From positions 1 through 8,056 of the forward strand of contig JADFMW010000128.1 in the NCBI GenBank assembly GCA_022563655.1: a stretch of 8,056 bases of DNA, read 5' to 3'. The position numbers were made by a program, and so were the translations under genes. Shown here in pieces: positions 1 through 6,310 of this stretch (positions are counted from its first letter, which is position 1; each line of letters starts with the position of its first letter). Under the pieces are notes generated by a model. That model ran no database searches. It saw only the letters and a list, made by a program, of their open reading frames with translations, and was not told where the DNA came from. Origin of the DNA: Pseudomonadota bacterium. GTDB lineage: Bacteria > Pseudomonadota > Alphaproteobacteria > JAAXGF01.

Positions 1-630
1 AGTGCAGAAGAGGATTCGTTGCCGGAAGAGCTTACGCTTCCATTTGGGGAGTTGATGATTGATTACGGGTCGCCGTTCTTAAAGGTGACGTATGCCGAGC
101 TTTTCGCAAGGGCACTTGGCTTTGAGATGAACGATGTCGCCAAGGCCAGGGAAGAAGCCAAGAAGCGCGGGCTGCAACTGGAGCGCGATGGGGTTCCGTT
201 TGATGATGTGTTTGTGATCAACAAACTGTTTGAAGAGGTTGCTGAGCCGATGTTGGATCCCGCGCGGCCGACGTTTGTGATGGACTATCCCGCAGCGCTG
301 AGCCCATTAACGCGGCCGAAGGCTGATGATCCGAGTATCGCCGAGCGATGGGACTTATTCATTGCGGGAATGGAGATTGGGCCGGCGTATACGGAGCTCA
401 ACGATCCAGACATTCAGGAAGCGAAGTTCAAGGAGCAACTTGGGGGCGTGGATGATGAGGAGTCGACGTTCCGAAACTTTGATGTTGATTTTGTGCGTGC
501 GCTGAAGGTGGGTATGCCGCCTGCGGGCGGGCTTGGGCTCGGTATTGATCGGATCGTGATGTTGCTTGCGAACCAGCGGTCTATACGGGATGTGATCTTG
601 TTCCCATTCATGAAGCCTGTAGGGGAGTAG
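1..630 (+). CDS. lysS: Lysine--tRNA ligase, class II, C-terminal part (5' end outside window)
   Basis: The frame is open from base 1, so the gene enters from outside; 209 codons plus TAG are present against about 490-510 residues for the family. The product charges tRNA-Lys with lysine in the cytoplasm (ATP-dependent, via lysyl-adenylate). Visible class II hallmarks: the FEEVAE segment, the YPAALSPLTRP stretch, the substrate-pocket segment MEIGPAYTELNDP, and motif 3, GLGLGIDRIVMLL, beginning at base 529 with its conserved Arg at 550-552. The SIRDVILFPFMKP tail is the usual C-terminus of bacterial LysRS. Motif 1 and probably motif 2 lie upstream of the window. Composition is more moderate than downstream (45% GC at 181-240, 63% at 481-540), and many Alphaproteobacteria use the unrelated class I LysRS, so this gene may come from another lineage (see findings). 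Identity is certain; origin is not. Confidence 0.96.
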   Translation, partial: SAEEDSLPEELTLPFGELMIDYGSPFLKVTYAELFARALGFEMNDVAKAREEAKKRGLQLERDGVPFDDVFVINKLFEEVAEPMLDPARPTFVMDYPAALSPLTRPKADDPSIAERWDLFIAGMEIGPAYTELNDPDIQEAKFKEQLGGVDDEESTFRNFDVDFVRALKVGMPPAGGLGLGIDRIVMLLANQRSIRDVILFPFMKPVGE

Positions 631-766
631 ATAGGGTGGGGCGATTCGTATTTGAAGCCCTCCCAGGCTCCGGGAACTGCACTGTGCCGATTTTTTGTCT
701 TGTGATTTGACCATTCGGGGGGTTGTGCGTCTTTCTTGGCGTGATACCTTGTAGCATCCTGCCAAT
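631..766. other. Spacer and composition break between lysS and the thiolase fragment
   Basis: There is no gene, RNA or convincing terminator here. The sequence keeps the moderate-GC, T-rich character of the lysS side (for example the T run near 693) until about 770-785, where it switches sharply to very GC-rich sequence with the codon pattern of the thiolase. The thiolase frame meets an in-frame TAG at 752-754, so the missing N-terminus cannot be continued into this spacer. The abrupt switch marks a junction of two sequences of different origin. Confidence 0.6.
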
Positions 767-1327
767 TTGTCGCCATGTGGGCGCGAGGCGCAGGACGAGG
801 GCAACCGTCCCGACACCAGCATCGAGGGCCTGGCCGGGCTCAAGCCCGTCGCGGGCGAGGACAAGTGGATCACGGCCGGCAACGCGTCGCAGCTTTCCGA
901 CGGCGCGTCGGCGTGCGTGGTGATGGACGCCAAGCTGGCGGAACGGCGCGGCCTCGAGCCGCTCGGCGTCTTCCGCGGCTTCGCGGTCGCCGGCTGCGAG
1001 CCCGACGAGATGGGCATCGGCCCCGTCTTCGCCGTGCCCAGGCTGCTCGAGCGCCAGGGCCTCGGGATCGACGACGTCGATCTGTGGGAGCTCAACGAGG
1101 CCTTCGCCGTGCAGGTGATCTATTGCCGCGACCGGCTCGGACTGCCGATGGAGACCTTGAACGTCGACGGCGGCGCGATCGCCATCGGCCATCCCTTCGG
1201 CATGAGCGGCGCGCGCATGGTCGGCCACGCGCTGATCGAGGGTAAGCGGCGCGGCGCCAAGCGCGTGGTGGTGACGATGTGCGTCGGCGGCGGCATGGGC
1301 GCCGCCGGCCTGTTCGAGGTCGCCTGA
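767..1327 (+). pseudogene. Acetyl-CoA acetyltransferase-type thiolase, C-terminal half only
   Basis: Family homology starts abruptly near base 790 at DEGNRPDTSIEGLAGLKP, a segment normally found around residue 210 of a thiolase of about 390 residues, and then runs uninterrupted to the normal C-terminus. Intact thiolases condense or cleave acyl-CoA by Claisen chemistry in the cytoplasm. Present (numbered from the TTG at 767): NEAFA at 110-114, the His of GHPFG at 142, and the C-terminal catalytic Cys in CVGGG at 172. Absent: the whole N-terminal domain with the nucleophilic Cys that carries the acyl group, so the fragment cannot be an active thiolase. The TTG at 767 is only the first possible start after an in-frame stop at 752-754 and has no Shine-Dalgarno sequence. 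Codon use is host-like. It is either a truncated remnant or the visible part of a whole gene broken by an assembly join. Confidence 0.85.
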
Positions 1328-1358
1328 GCCGAGCCCCTGCGGGGCGCCGTCCGGCGCC
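1328..1358 (+). terminator. GC-rich hairpins right after the thiolase stop (first copy of a repeated motif)
   Basis: Two overlapping inverted repeats are visible: GCCCC-TGC-GGGGC at 1333-1345 and GGCGCCG-TC-CGGCGCC at 1343-1358. They share bases, so only one can form at a time. The placement directly after the TGA at 1325-1327 fits a transcription end, but no T run follows, so intrinsic termination is uncertain. The sequence GCCGAG plus CCCCTGCGGGGCG (1328-1346) recurs in the same orientation at 3280-3303 on the far side of the fic cassette. Confidence 0.4.
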
Positions 1359-1462
1359 ACGGTCGCAAGAAATCGATGCGGGGACGCGCAACCAGCTTAT
1401 CCTACTCTTCGAGGCGAGATGGCTGCGAACGGGGCGGACATGCGCATAGGATAGGCAGCACG

Positions 1463-3013
1463 TCACGTTGCGGGGTCGCCAAACGTGTTGTGATAGATCT
1501 TCTCGATCCGCTCTGCCTCAGCCTCGGTCAGCTCTGCAAACTCGCCCTCACGCGCCCGTTGTGATAGGTGGCCGTTGTTCTGGTGAAGGAAGCGGAACAG
1601 TAGATCGACCGTTCGATCAGGCATGTCGACGACTGTTTCGACACCCGTGCGAAAGCGGTCGTAGCGCTGGAGGAAATCGATCTCGTTCGGTAGGTCTTCT
1701 TCAATCGTCTTGCAAACGCAGGCGTACAGGAATTCGGCGTGTGGCGTGGCGTCGAAGTAGCGATAAAAATCGGCCGTGTCGTTCAGGACACTGACGTTAC
1801 CATCCTCTGTGGGCTCCCACTCAATGATCGGCATGAGCCTTCGGGAATAGTCCTCCAGGATGCGGCCGTAATCGTCGATCCGCTCCAGGATCGCTGCGGA
1901 GACGGGAAATACCAAGCCGGGAGGATGAATGCCTCTTTGTGCCAGCATGTGGTGGATCAGGTAGCGATGAATACGGCCATTGCCATCCTCGAATGGGTGC
2001 ACGTAAACGAAACCGAAAGCCAGCACCGTTGCCGCGATAACCGCATCGAGCTTCTGCGCCGGTCCTTCATCGAAGGCGAACATGCCTTCTAGAAGAGAGA
2101 GGAGATCGTCCGGCCGGGCGTTGATATGGTTGGGCAATGGCATGCGTGATTCCCGGTCATGCTCGCCGACAAATCCGTCTTCGCTGCGGAGGCCAAGCCG
2201 CACGAACCGTGCATCACCGATAACAATGCGTTGGAGCCGGAGCAACTCTTCGAGGTCAAGGGGCCTCTTACCCGCCTCGCCTATGGCGCGGCCCCAGCGC
2301 TGGATACGGTCCTGGGGAGCACGATCGCCTTCGATGGCATAGCTCGACTTCGAGTCCTTCAGGAGGAGGAAGGCAGCCGTTCGCGCCAGCAGGTCGCGAG
2401 GTACATTGGCCTCGACCGCCCGAGCGCGTTCCGACAGGTCCATGTCGATGAATTGCTTAAGCGCCTCTGTCTGAAATACAAGCGGACAAAAGGCCGGCGT
2501 TCCGGGAAGATTGTTTTTTACGCGGTGGCGCGGCGAAGTTTCGCCTTGTGTCGCGTACTGCTGCTTTGGATCGACGACAGGCACATAGGAGCCCCTGTCG
2601 GCGCCAGGGAGGCCTAGACACTTTCCAGTGAGCCACTCATAAAGGAACCAAATCCGCCGCGCATAGCTGCCGGTCGGCTTGGCGCGGACCAAAGCTTCTA
2701 CCTCGTTGGCGTCTATTGTGCTGAATAGACACTTTAGGATCGCCAAATCGAGCCCTTCATACTTCAAGGCGAAGGTAAGGTGGCCTTCCAGGCTCGCATG
2801 AGGCGTATGGCGTGGGGTCAGGATGTGCCAACCCGCCTCTTCGATTATCCTATGGCGCTGACCTGTAGCCGCGAGGGTCCGTGGCAAAGGCACTGCCAAA
2901 TCGTAAGTGTCGATGAGGGCCGCATAGCCGGTCGGAATAGCCCTTTCAGGAAGCCTTCTTTCATGAAAAACGGTTACAGGACCTGAAAAACGATGCTGAT
3001 CGGATGTATCCAT
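1463..3013 (-). CDS. Fic family protein (class II, AMPylase-type)
   Basis: A Fic-domain enzyme of 516 residues; the family transfers AMP (sometimes another nucleotide or phosphate moiety) to a hydroxyl side chain of a target protein, usually as a toxin or regulator. The Fic core motif HPFEDGNGRIHR is at residues 339-350, with catalytic His339 and the phosphate-binding GNGR loop intact. An inhibitory helix motif (S/T)xxxE(G/N) is seen as S224-YAI-E228-G229, on the N-terminal side of the core, which defines class II Fic proteins that block their own ATP site through the Glu. Residues 1-210 and the last 120 or so have no domain I can name; no signal peptide or membrane segment. I chose ATG 3013 over a TTG at 3100 because that TTG is part of the -35 box; a GGAG lies 12 nt before the ATG. 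No antitoxin gene is adjacent. Lower GC (55-57%) than its neighbours and an isolated position suggest horizontal acquisition. The target is unknown. Confidence 0.93.
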   Translation of the reverse strand: MDTSDQHRFSGPVTVFHERRLPERAIPTGYAALIDTYDLAVPLPRTLAATGQRHRIIEEAGWHILTPRHTPHASLEGHLTFALKYEGLDLAILKCLFSTIDANEVEALVRAKPTGSYARRIWFLYEWLTGKCLGLPGADRGSYVPVVDPKQQYATQGETSPRHRVKNNLPGTPAFCPLVFQTEALKQFIDMDLSERARAVEANVPRDLLARTAAFLLLKDSKSSYAIEGDRAPQDRIQRWGRAIGEAGKRPLDLEELLRLQRIVIGDARFVRLGLRSEDGFVGEHDRESRMPLPNHINARPDDLLSLLEGMFAFDEGPAQKLDAVIAATVLAFGFVYVHPFEDGNGRIHRYLIHHMLAQRGIHPPGLVFPVSAAILERIDDYGRILEDYSRRLMPIIEWEPTEDGNVSVLNDTADFYRYFDATPHAEFLYACVCKTIEEDLPNEIDFLQRYDRFRTGVETVVDMPDRTVDLLFRFLHQNNGHLSQRAREGEFAELTEAEAERIEKIYHNTFGDPAT

Positions 3014-3124
3014 GAAAAATCGAGTCTCCAACTGAAATTTGGTTAGATTTACCGCAGATCTCTGAAAAATGATTATAATCCATGAAAATAGATTGTTCAA
3101 GTGGCTTTTCCGTGAAAAACGATT
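2964..3124. repeat. Phased direct-repeat array (TGAAAAACGATT-like) across the fic promoter and start
   Basis: Short repeats beginning TGAAAA occur, all in one orientation, with their first T at 2964, 2984, 3013, 3063, 3083 and 3113; a weaker copy (TGAAATTTGG) is at 3033. Counting it, the steps are 20, 29, 20, 30, 20 and 30 bp, that is pairs 20 bp apart repeating every 49-50 bp. All steps are close to whole helical turns, so the sites face one side of the DNA. The best copies share TGAAAAACGATT; flanking bases differ, so this is not a simple tandem duplication. The copies straddle the -10/-35 boxes, the leader, the ATG and the first codons of fic. This looks like an operator array or phased A-tract curvature. 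The binding protein is unknown. Confidence 0.65.
3072..3100 (-). promoter_or_regulatory. Sigma70-type promoter of the Fic gene
   Basis: Read on the minus strand: TTGAAC (3100-3095), 17-bp spacer, TATAAT (3077-3072). The -10 is a perfect consensus and the -35 matches four of six. Transcription would begin near 3065, giving a leader of about 52 nt to the ATG at 3013. The -10 lies in the perfect palindrome GATTATAATC (3071-3080). One array repeat (3083) sits in the spacer, another (3063) at the expected start point, and a third (3113) just upstream of -35, so a protein bound there would compete with RNA polymerase. Confidence 0.7.
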
Positions 3125-3336
3125 CCTGCGCTACCCAGAGGGAAAAACGCCTTCTTCACCGCTCGTGCCGGTAGCCTTTGGGGCTGAGGGGCTTCTGGCC
3201 CTGGACAGTCAGTACCTGATGAATGTCACGCCCGTGACGGACACATCGGTGCTGGCGCGCCGCGCAATCGACGTGACCGGCCGAGCCGCACCCCTGCGGG
3301 GCGGCGGGCGGGGCGGCGGTCGGCGCGGCCGTCGCG
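3125..3336. other. Non-coding stretch between fic promoter region and the CoA-transferase 3' end
   Basis: Together with the fic leader this makes about 320 bases without a gene. I see no supported coding frame, RNA gene or mobile-element end. A possible eighth, degenerate array copy (GGAAAAACG) starts at 3141 but breaks the 20/30 spacing. A short palindrome GTCACG-CC-CGTGAC lies at 3225-3238. Composition changes from AT-rich to very GC-rich across the stretch, with the switch complete by about 3240-3280. Confidence 0.5.
3280..3305 (-). terminator. GC-rich hairpin downstream of the CoA-transferase (second copy of a repeated motif)
   Basis: CCCC-TGC-GGGG (3291-3301) is extended by GCCG (3285-3288) pairing with CGGC (3302-3305) past a two-base bulge. 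It lies about 32 bases beyond the CoA-transferase stop on the minus strand, a plausible transcription end, but there is no T run. With GCCGAG at 3280-3285 it repeats the motif found at 1328-1346, here with an extra CCGCA between the two blocks. Confidence 0.35.
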
Positions 3337-4554
3337 CTAGGCTTTGAGCTGGACGGCGCCCGCCTTGGCCAGGTCGTCGACCTCCCGGCTCGAATAGCCG
3401 AGCAGCGATTCCAGGATCTCTCGCGTGTGCTGGCCGAGGCCGGGGGCGGGCTCGGCCGGCAGCTCCGGCGCGGCGGAGAGATGCGGCGGGGTGCGGGCGA
3501 ACGTGAACTCGCCGACCTCGGGGTCGTGGACCGGCATCAGCATGCCCCTGGCGGCGACCTGGGGGCAGGCGAAGATGTCCTCGGCGGTATGCACGGCGCC
3601 GGCGGGCACGCCGGCGGCGTTGAGGCGCTCGACGGCCTCGTCGCGCGTCAGCGCGGCCAGCCAGCGCTCGATGATCGGGTCGAGGAAGGCGCGGTTTTCC
3701 GAGCGGACGGTGCCGTTGTTGCTGCGCCGATCCTCGATCAGGTCGGCCCGGCCCATGGTCTCGCACAGGCGGCCCCAGATGCGGTTGTCGGGCACGTTCA
3801 AGGCGACCCAGCCGTCGCGGGCCTCAAAGGCGCCGCGGGGGTAGGCGTTGCGCGGCCGGCCGCGATGCGGCGACTGCCCGGCGACCGAGTGCAGCGCGAC
3901 CATGCTCTCGTTCAACGACAGCATGTTGTCGTACATCGCCGAGTCGACGAGCTGCCCCTCGCCGGTGCGCTCGCGCATGAACAGCGCCTGCACGATGCCG
4001 TACGCGGTGACCATGCCGGAGTAGATGTCGGCCATGCCGTAGATGGTCCACGACGGCGGCCTGTCCTCGAAGCCGACCATGTGCATGATGCCGCTCATCG
4101 CCTCGGCGACGATGTCGAAGGCGGGCCGGTCGCCGTAGGGCCCCTGGTAACCTTTCAGCCGCCCGAACCCCGAGATGACGGCGTAGACGAGGCGCGGGTG
4201 CCGCCCCTTCAGCGCCTCGTAGCCCAGGCCCATGCGGTCCATCGACCCCGGCCGCAGGTTCTCCACCACCACGTCCGCCTTGGCGGCGAGCCTGTGATAG
4301 ACCTCATTCCCCTTGGGATGGCGCAGGTCGAGGGCGAGGCTCTTCTTGTTGCGGTTATAGCCCATGAAGCCCGCGGCCTTCTTGACGCCGTCCTTCTCGG
4401 CGAAAGGCGGCATCGAGCGGCGCGGGTCGCCGGCGCCCGGGCGCTCGATCTTGACGACCTCGGCCCCGGCGTCGGCCAGCAGCATGGTGCAATAGGGCCC
4501 GGCCATGTACTGCTCCAGGCCGACCACGCGGATGCCCGAAAGCGGCCGGTCCAT
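3337..4554 (-). CDS. CaiB/BaiF (family III) CoA-transferase
   Basis: A cytoplasmic enzyme of 405 residues, the usual family length, that moves CoA between carboxylic acids through an aspartyl-CoA type intermediate. Family features in order: LSGIRVVGLEQYMAGP at residues 5-20, LLADAGAEVVKIERPGAGDPRR around 25-46, N69-KKSLALDL near 69-77, ENLRPGSMDRMGLGYE at 98-113, SGFG at 128-131, DRPAFDIVAEAMSG at 142-155, and the catalytic Asp in GMADIYSG (D176). The tail keeps the usual GQHTREILESLLGYS pattern. Start ATG at 4554 matches the family N-terminus; the upstream GAGGG is a weak ribosome site. It follows the SYLF gene by 43 bp on the same strand and may share its transcript. The acid substrate cannot be read from sequence; the family includes formyl-, carnitinyl-, mesaconyl- and bile-acid CoA-transferases. 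A very GC-rich, host-like gene. Confidence 0.95.
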   Translation of the reverse strand: MDRPLSGIRVVGLEQYMAGPYCTMLLADAGAEVVKIERPGAGDPRRSMPPFAEKDGVKKAAGFMGYNRNKKSLALDLRHPKGNEVYHRLAAKADVVVENLRPGSMDRMGLGYEALKGRHPRLVYAVISGFGRLKGYQGPYGDRPAFDIVAEAMSGIMHMVGFEDRPPSWTIYGMADIYSGMVTAYGIVQALFMRERTGEGQLVDSAMYDNMLSLNESMVALHSVAGQSPHRGRPRNAYPRGAFEARDGWVALNVPDNRIWGRLCETMGRADLIEDRRSNNGTVRSENRAFLDPIIERWLAALTRDEAVERLNAAGVPAGAVHTAEDIFACPQVAARGMLMPVHDPEVGEFTFARTPPHLSAAPELPAEPAPGLGQHTREILESLLGYSSREVDDLAKAGAVQLKA

Positions 4555-4597
4555 GGGCCCTCAGCCAGCGATTCGCCCGCGCCCCGCCGCCGCCGGA

Positions 4598-5278
4598 CTA
4601 GAAGCCGGCGAGGGTCTCGCGCAACTCGTTGGCCTGCGGGTTGGCGTGCCCACCCTCGAGGACGATCGCGCGGGACGTGGCTGCGGCGTCGCCGTAATAT
4701 TCCCGATTGAGATCGTTGCGCCGGTGGATAATCGCGCCCTCCAGCGCGACGCCGGCGAACGCCCCCACCGACTTCGAGTAGGCAACGATGTCGCCGCCCA
4801 GGCCCAGCGTGGTCGAGCCTTCGATGCCCTTGCCGAACGTGCCGATGCTGATGCTGCCATCCAAGCCCAGCTTGACCTCGCTGCTGATGATTGCCTCGAG
4901 CCCCTTCGCGGTGCGAATCACGAACGCCACTTCCGCGGCCTGAACGCCGATCTGGAGACCGAAGCTCCCGCCGCCCAAGGTAAAGAAGGCGGGATGGCTC
5001 CACTCTCCCTTTTCGTTGCGGGCCAGCAGCACGCCGCTGCCGCCCTCGATACCGAAGAAGAAGCCGGCCTTGAGCAGCGTCGGAATGACGAGGATCCCCT
5101 TGGCGGTCTTCACGGATTGCCGAAAGGTCTTGAAGTTGGGGTCCGTTTTCAGGTCCTCGAGCACGCGCTGCGCTTTTACGACCAAGTCCTGGGGCGTCGC
5201 CAGGGCCGCCTGGCCGGCGCCGAGCACGAACGCCGCCGCGATGATGGCGGCGGCCGTGGCGCGGAGGTATTTGAGCAT
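4598..5278 (-). CDS. SYLF (Ysc84-type) lipid-binding domain protein, secreted
   Basis: A 226-residue protein. Residues 1-27 form a Sec signal peptide: basic start (K3, R6), hydrophobic core AAAIIAAAFVLG, and AxA cleavage site ALA (25-27). The rest, from about residue 33, is one SYLF domain: the blocks AKGILVIPTLLKAGFFFGIEG, GVLLAR, WSHPAFFTLGGGSFGLQIG, and the C-terminal ALEGAIIHRRNDLNREYYG are the family pattern. SYLF domains bind phosphoinositides in eukaryotes and anionic lipids in bacteria; here it would act in the periplasm or at the envelope. The ATG at 5278 is preferred because GAGAGG sits 7 nt upstream and the signal peptide begins there; the frame extends to 5476 but without family sequence. 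A possible -10 (TAAACT, 5340-5335 on the minus strand, extended by TG) precedes it, without a clear -35. The molecular role is unknown. Confidence 0.92.
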   Translation of the reverse strand: MLKYLRATAAAIIAAAFVLGAGQAALATPQDLVVKAQRVLEDLKTDPNFKTFRQSVKTAKGILVIPTLLKAGFFFGIEGGSGVLLARNEKGEWSHPAFFTLGGGSFGLQIGVQAAEVAFVIRTAKGLEAIISSEVKLGLDGSISIGTFGKGIEGSTTLGLGGDIVAYSKSVGAFAGVALEGAIIHRRNDLNREYYGDAAATSRAIVLEGGHANPQANELRETLAGF

Positions 5279-5401
5279 GGTTTCGCCTCTCTTCGGTCTC
5301 GCGGATCGCGAACGAGACGATCTCGCGGCGGACGAGTTTAGCACAAACCGGCGGCCCGTCATCTCCAGATCGCCACAAGCCGTCCCTTGACCGCATATGA
5401 C

Positions 5402-5430
5402 CCGCGCATGGGCGCGGTGCTGCGCCGCGC
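5402..5430 (-). terminator. Alternative GC hairpins at the 3' end of the desaturase gene
   Basis: Three nested pairings compete: CCGCGC (5402-5407) with GCGCGG (5412-5417), loop of 4; GCGCGG (5412-5417) with CCGCGC (5425-5430); and GGCGC (5411-5415) with GCGCC (5422-5426). They abut the TAG of the desaturase gene (5432-5430) in the 151-bp gap before the SYLF gene. No T run follows, so this is a possible terminator or simply GC-rich self-complementarity. Confidence 0.3.
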
Positions 5431-6266
5431 TAGCCGCTTCGCCGGTTGATCGGGTAGTCCCCGACCCCGCCGACAAAGGGCTGCACCAGCATGCGGTCGA
5501 GGCGAAGATCGCGACGCTCGCGGAACTGCTCGATGCCGATCGTCATCGCCCCATGGCCGGCCTCGGGCTGGGCTCGGTAAGTTCCGAACAGCCGGTCCCA
5601 CCACGGCAGGTTGAAGCCGAAGTTGCTGTTGGTCTCCGGGGGCAGGACCGAGTGGTGCACCCGGTGCATGTCGGGGGTGACGACGAGCCGCCTCAGCACC
5701 CGGTCGACGCCGAGGGGGATGTTCAGGTTGGCGTGATTGAACATCGAGGTGGCGTTGAGCAGCACCTCGAAGATCAGCACGCCGAGGGCGGGCGGGCCGA
5801 GGGCTGCGACGACCGCGAGCTTGATCCCCATCGACAGCAGGATCTCTATGGGGTGGAACCGCGCCCCCGTGGTGACGTCGAAGTCGAGGTCGGCATGGTG
5901 CATGCGGTGCAGCCGCCACAGCGCCGGCACCGCGTGGAACATCACGTGCTGGAGATAGATCGCGAGGTCGAGCAGCGCGACCGTCAGCGCGACCGACAGC
6001 CAGTAGGGCGCATCGATGATATTGAGCAGCCCCCAGCCGCGCGTCGCCGCCATGAGCGCCATGCCGATCGCCGCGGTCGGGAAGACGAGGCGCAACAGCA
6101 GCGTGTTGACCACCACGACGCCGATGTTGTGCGGCCAGCGGGCGGTGCGCGGCATGGTCCGGGCACGCCGGGGCGCGAGCGTCTCGAAAACCACGACGAG
6201 AGCGAAAACGCCGAGAAAGATGCCCAGCCGGATCGCCGGCTCGTTCGCCAGGATCGTCTCGGTCAT
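5430..6266 (-). CDS. Sterol desaturase/fatty acid hydroxylase family membrane protein
   Basis: A 278-residue integral membrane di-iron oxygenase of the fatty acid hydroxylase superfamily. The metal-binding histidine clusters are complete: H107-VMF-H111 (HxxxH), H120-RM-HH124 (HxxHH), H138 in FHP, H178 in NHAN, and H201-RV-HH205 (HxxHH). Hydrophobic stretches at about 11-28, 47-73, 88-106, 143-172 are the likely membrane segments, with the His clusters on the cytoplasmic face as in the family. Members use O2 and reducing equivalents to hydroxylate or desaturate lipid chains or sterol-like compounds; the substrate here is unknown, and most bacterial members are uncharacterised. Start ATG at 6266 has AGGA 8 nt upstream. 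Gaps to both same-strand neighbours are 151 bp, so it may have its own promoter. It sits in a group with a lipid-binding protein and a CoA-transferase. Confidence 0.93.
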   Translation of the reverse strand: MTETILANEPAIRLGIFLGVFALVVVFETLAPRRARTMPRTARWPHNIGVVVVNTLLLRLVFPTAAIGMALMAATRGWGLLNIIDAPYWLSVALTVALLDLAIYLQHVMFHAVPALWRLHRMHHADLDFDVTTGARFHPIEILLSMGIKLAVVAALGPPALGVLIFEVLLNATSMFNHANLNIPLGVDRVLRRLVVTPDMHRVHHSVLPPETNSNFGFNLPWWDRLFGTYRAQPEAGHGAMTIGIEQFRERRDLRLDRMLVQPFVGGVGDYPINRRSG

Positions 6267-6310
6267 GGCCGGTTTCCTCGCCTGTGGCGCCGATACTACA
6301 TCACTTGCGC

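Noticed and set aside
608..1360. Minus-strand open frame opposite lysS end and thiolase
   Set aside because: It crosses the composition junction and is an antisense shadow of the thiolase frame.
1398..1453. TATCCTA...TAGGATA inverted repeat near the fic stop
   Set aside because: Arms of 7 bp separated by 42 bases are too weak and distant to call a terminator or an element end.
3141..3149. GGAAAAACG as an eighth copy of the fic repeat
   Set aside because: First base differs and it is 28 bp from the last copy, off the 20/30 pattern; mentioned but not counted.
3298..3319. G-run stretch that could form a G-quadruplex
   Set aside because: Only three runs of three or more G; at best a two-layer structure, expected in sequence this GC-rich.
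3427..4710. Long plus-strand open frame opposite the CoA-transferase
   Set aside because: Low-complexity Arg/Ala/Gly/His-rich translation typical of the reverse of a GC-rich gene; the minus strand encodes a complete, recognisable CoA-transferase.
5335..5340. Promoter for the SYLF gene (TAAACT with upstream TG)
   Set aside because: No acceptable -35 at 16-18 bp; noted in the gene entry but not called.
4209..5396. Minus-strand frame of 395 codons spanning the SYLF and CoA-transferase genes
   Set aside because: It is an Arg-rich out-of-frame shadow; it starts before the SYLF gene and runs through the gap into the next gene.
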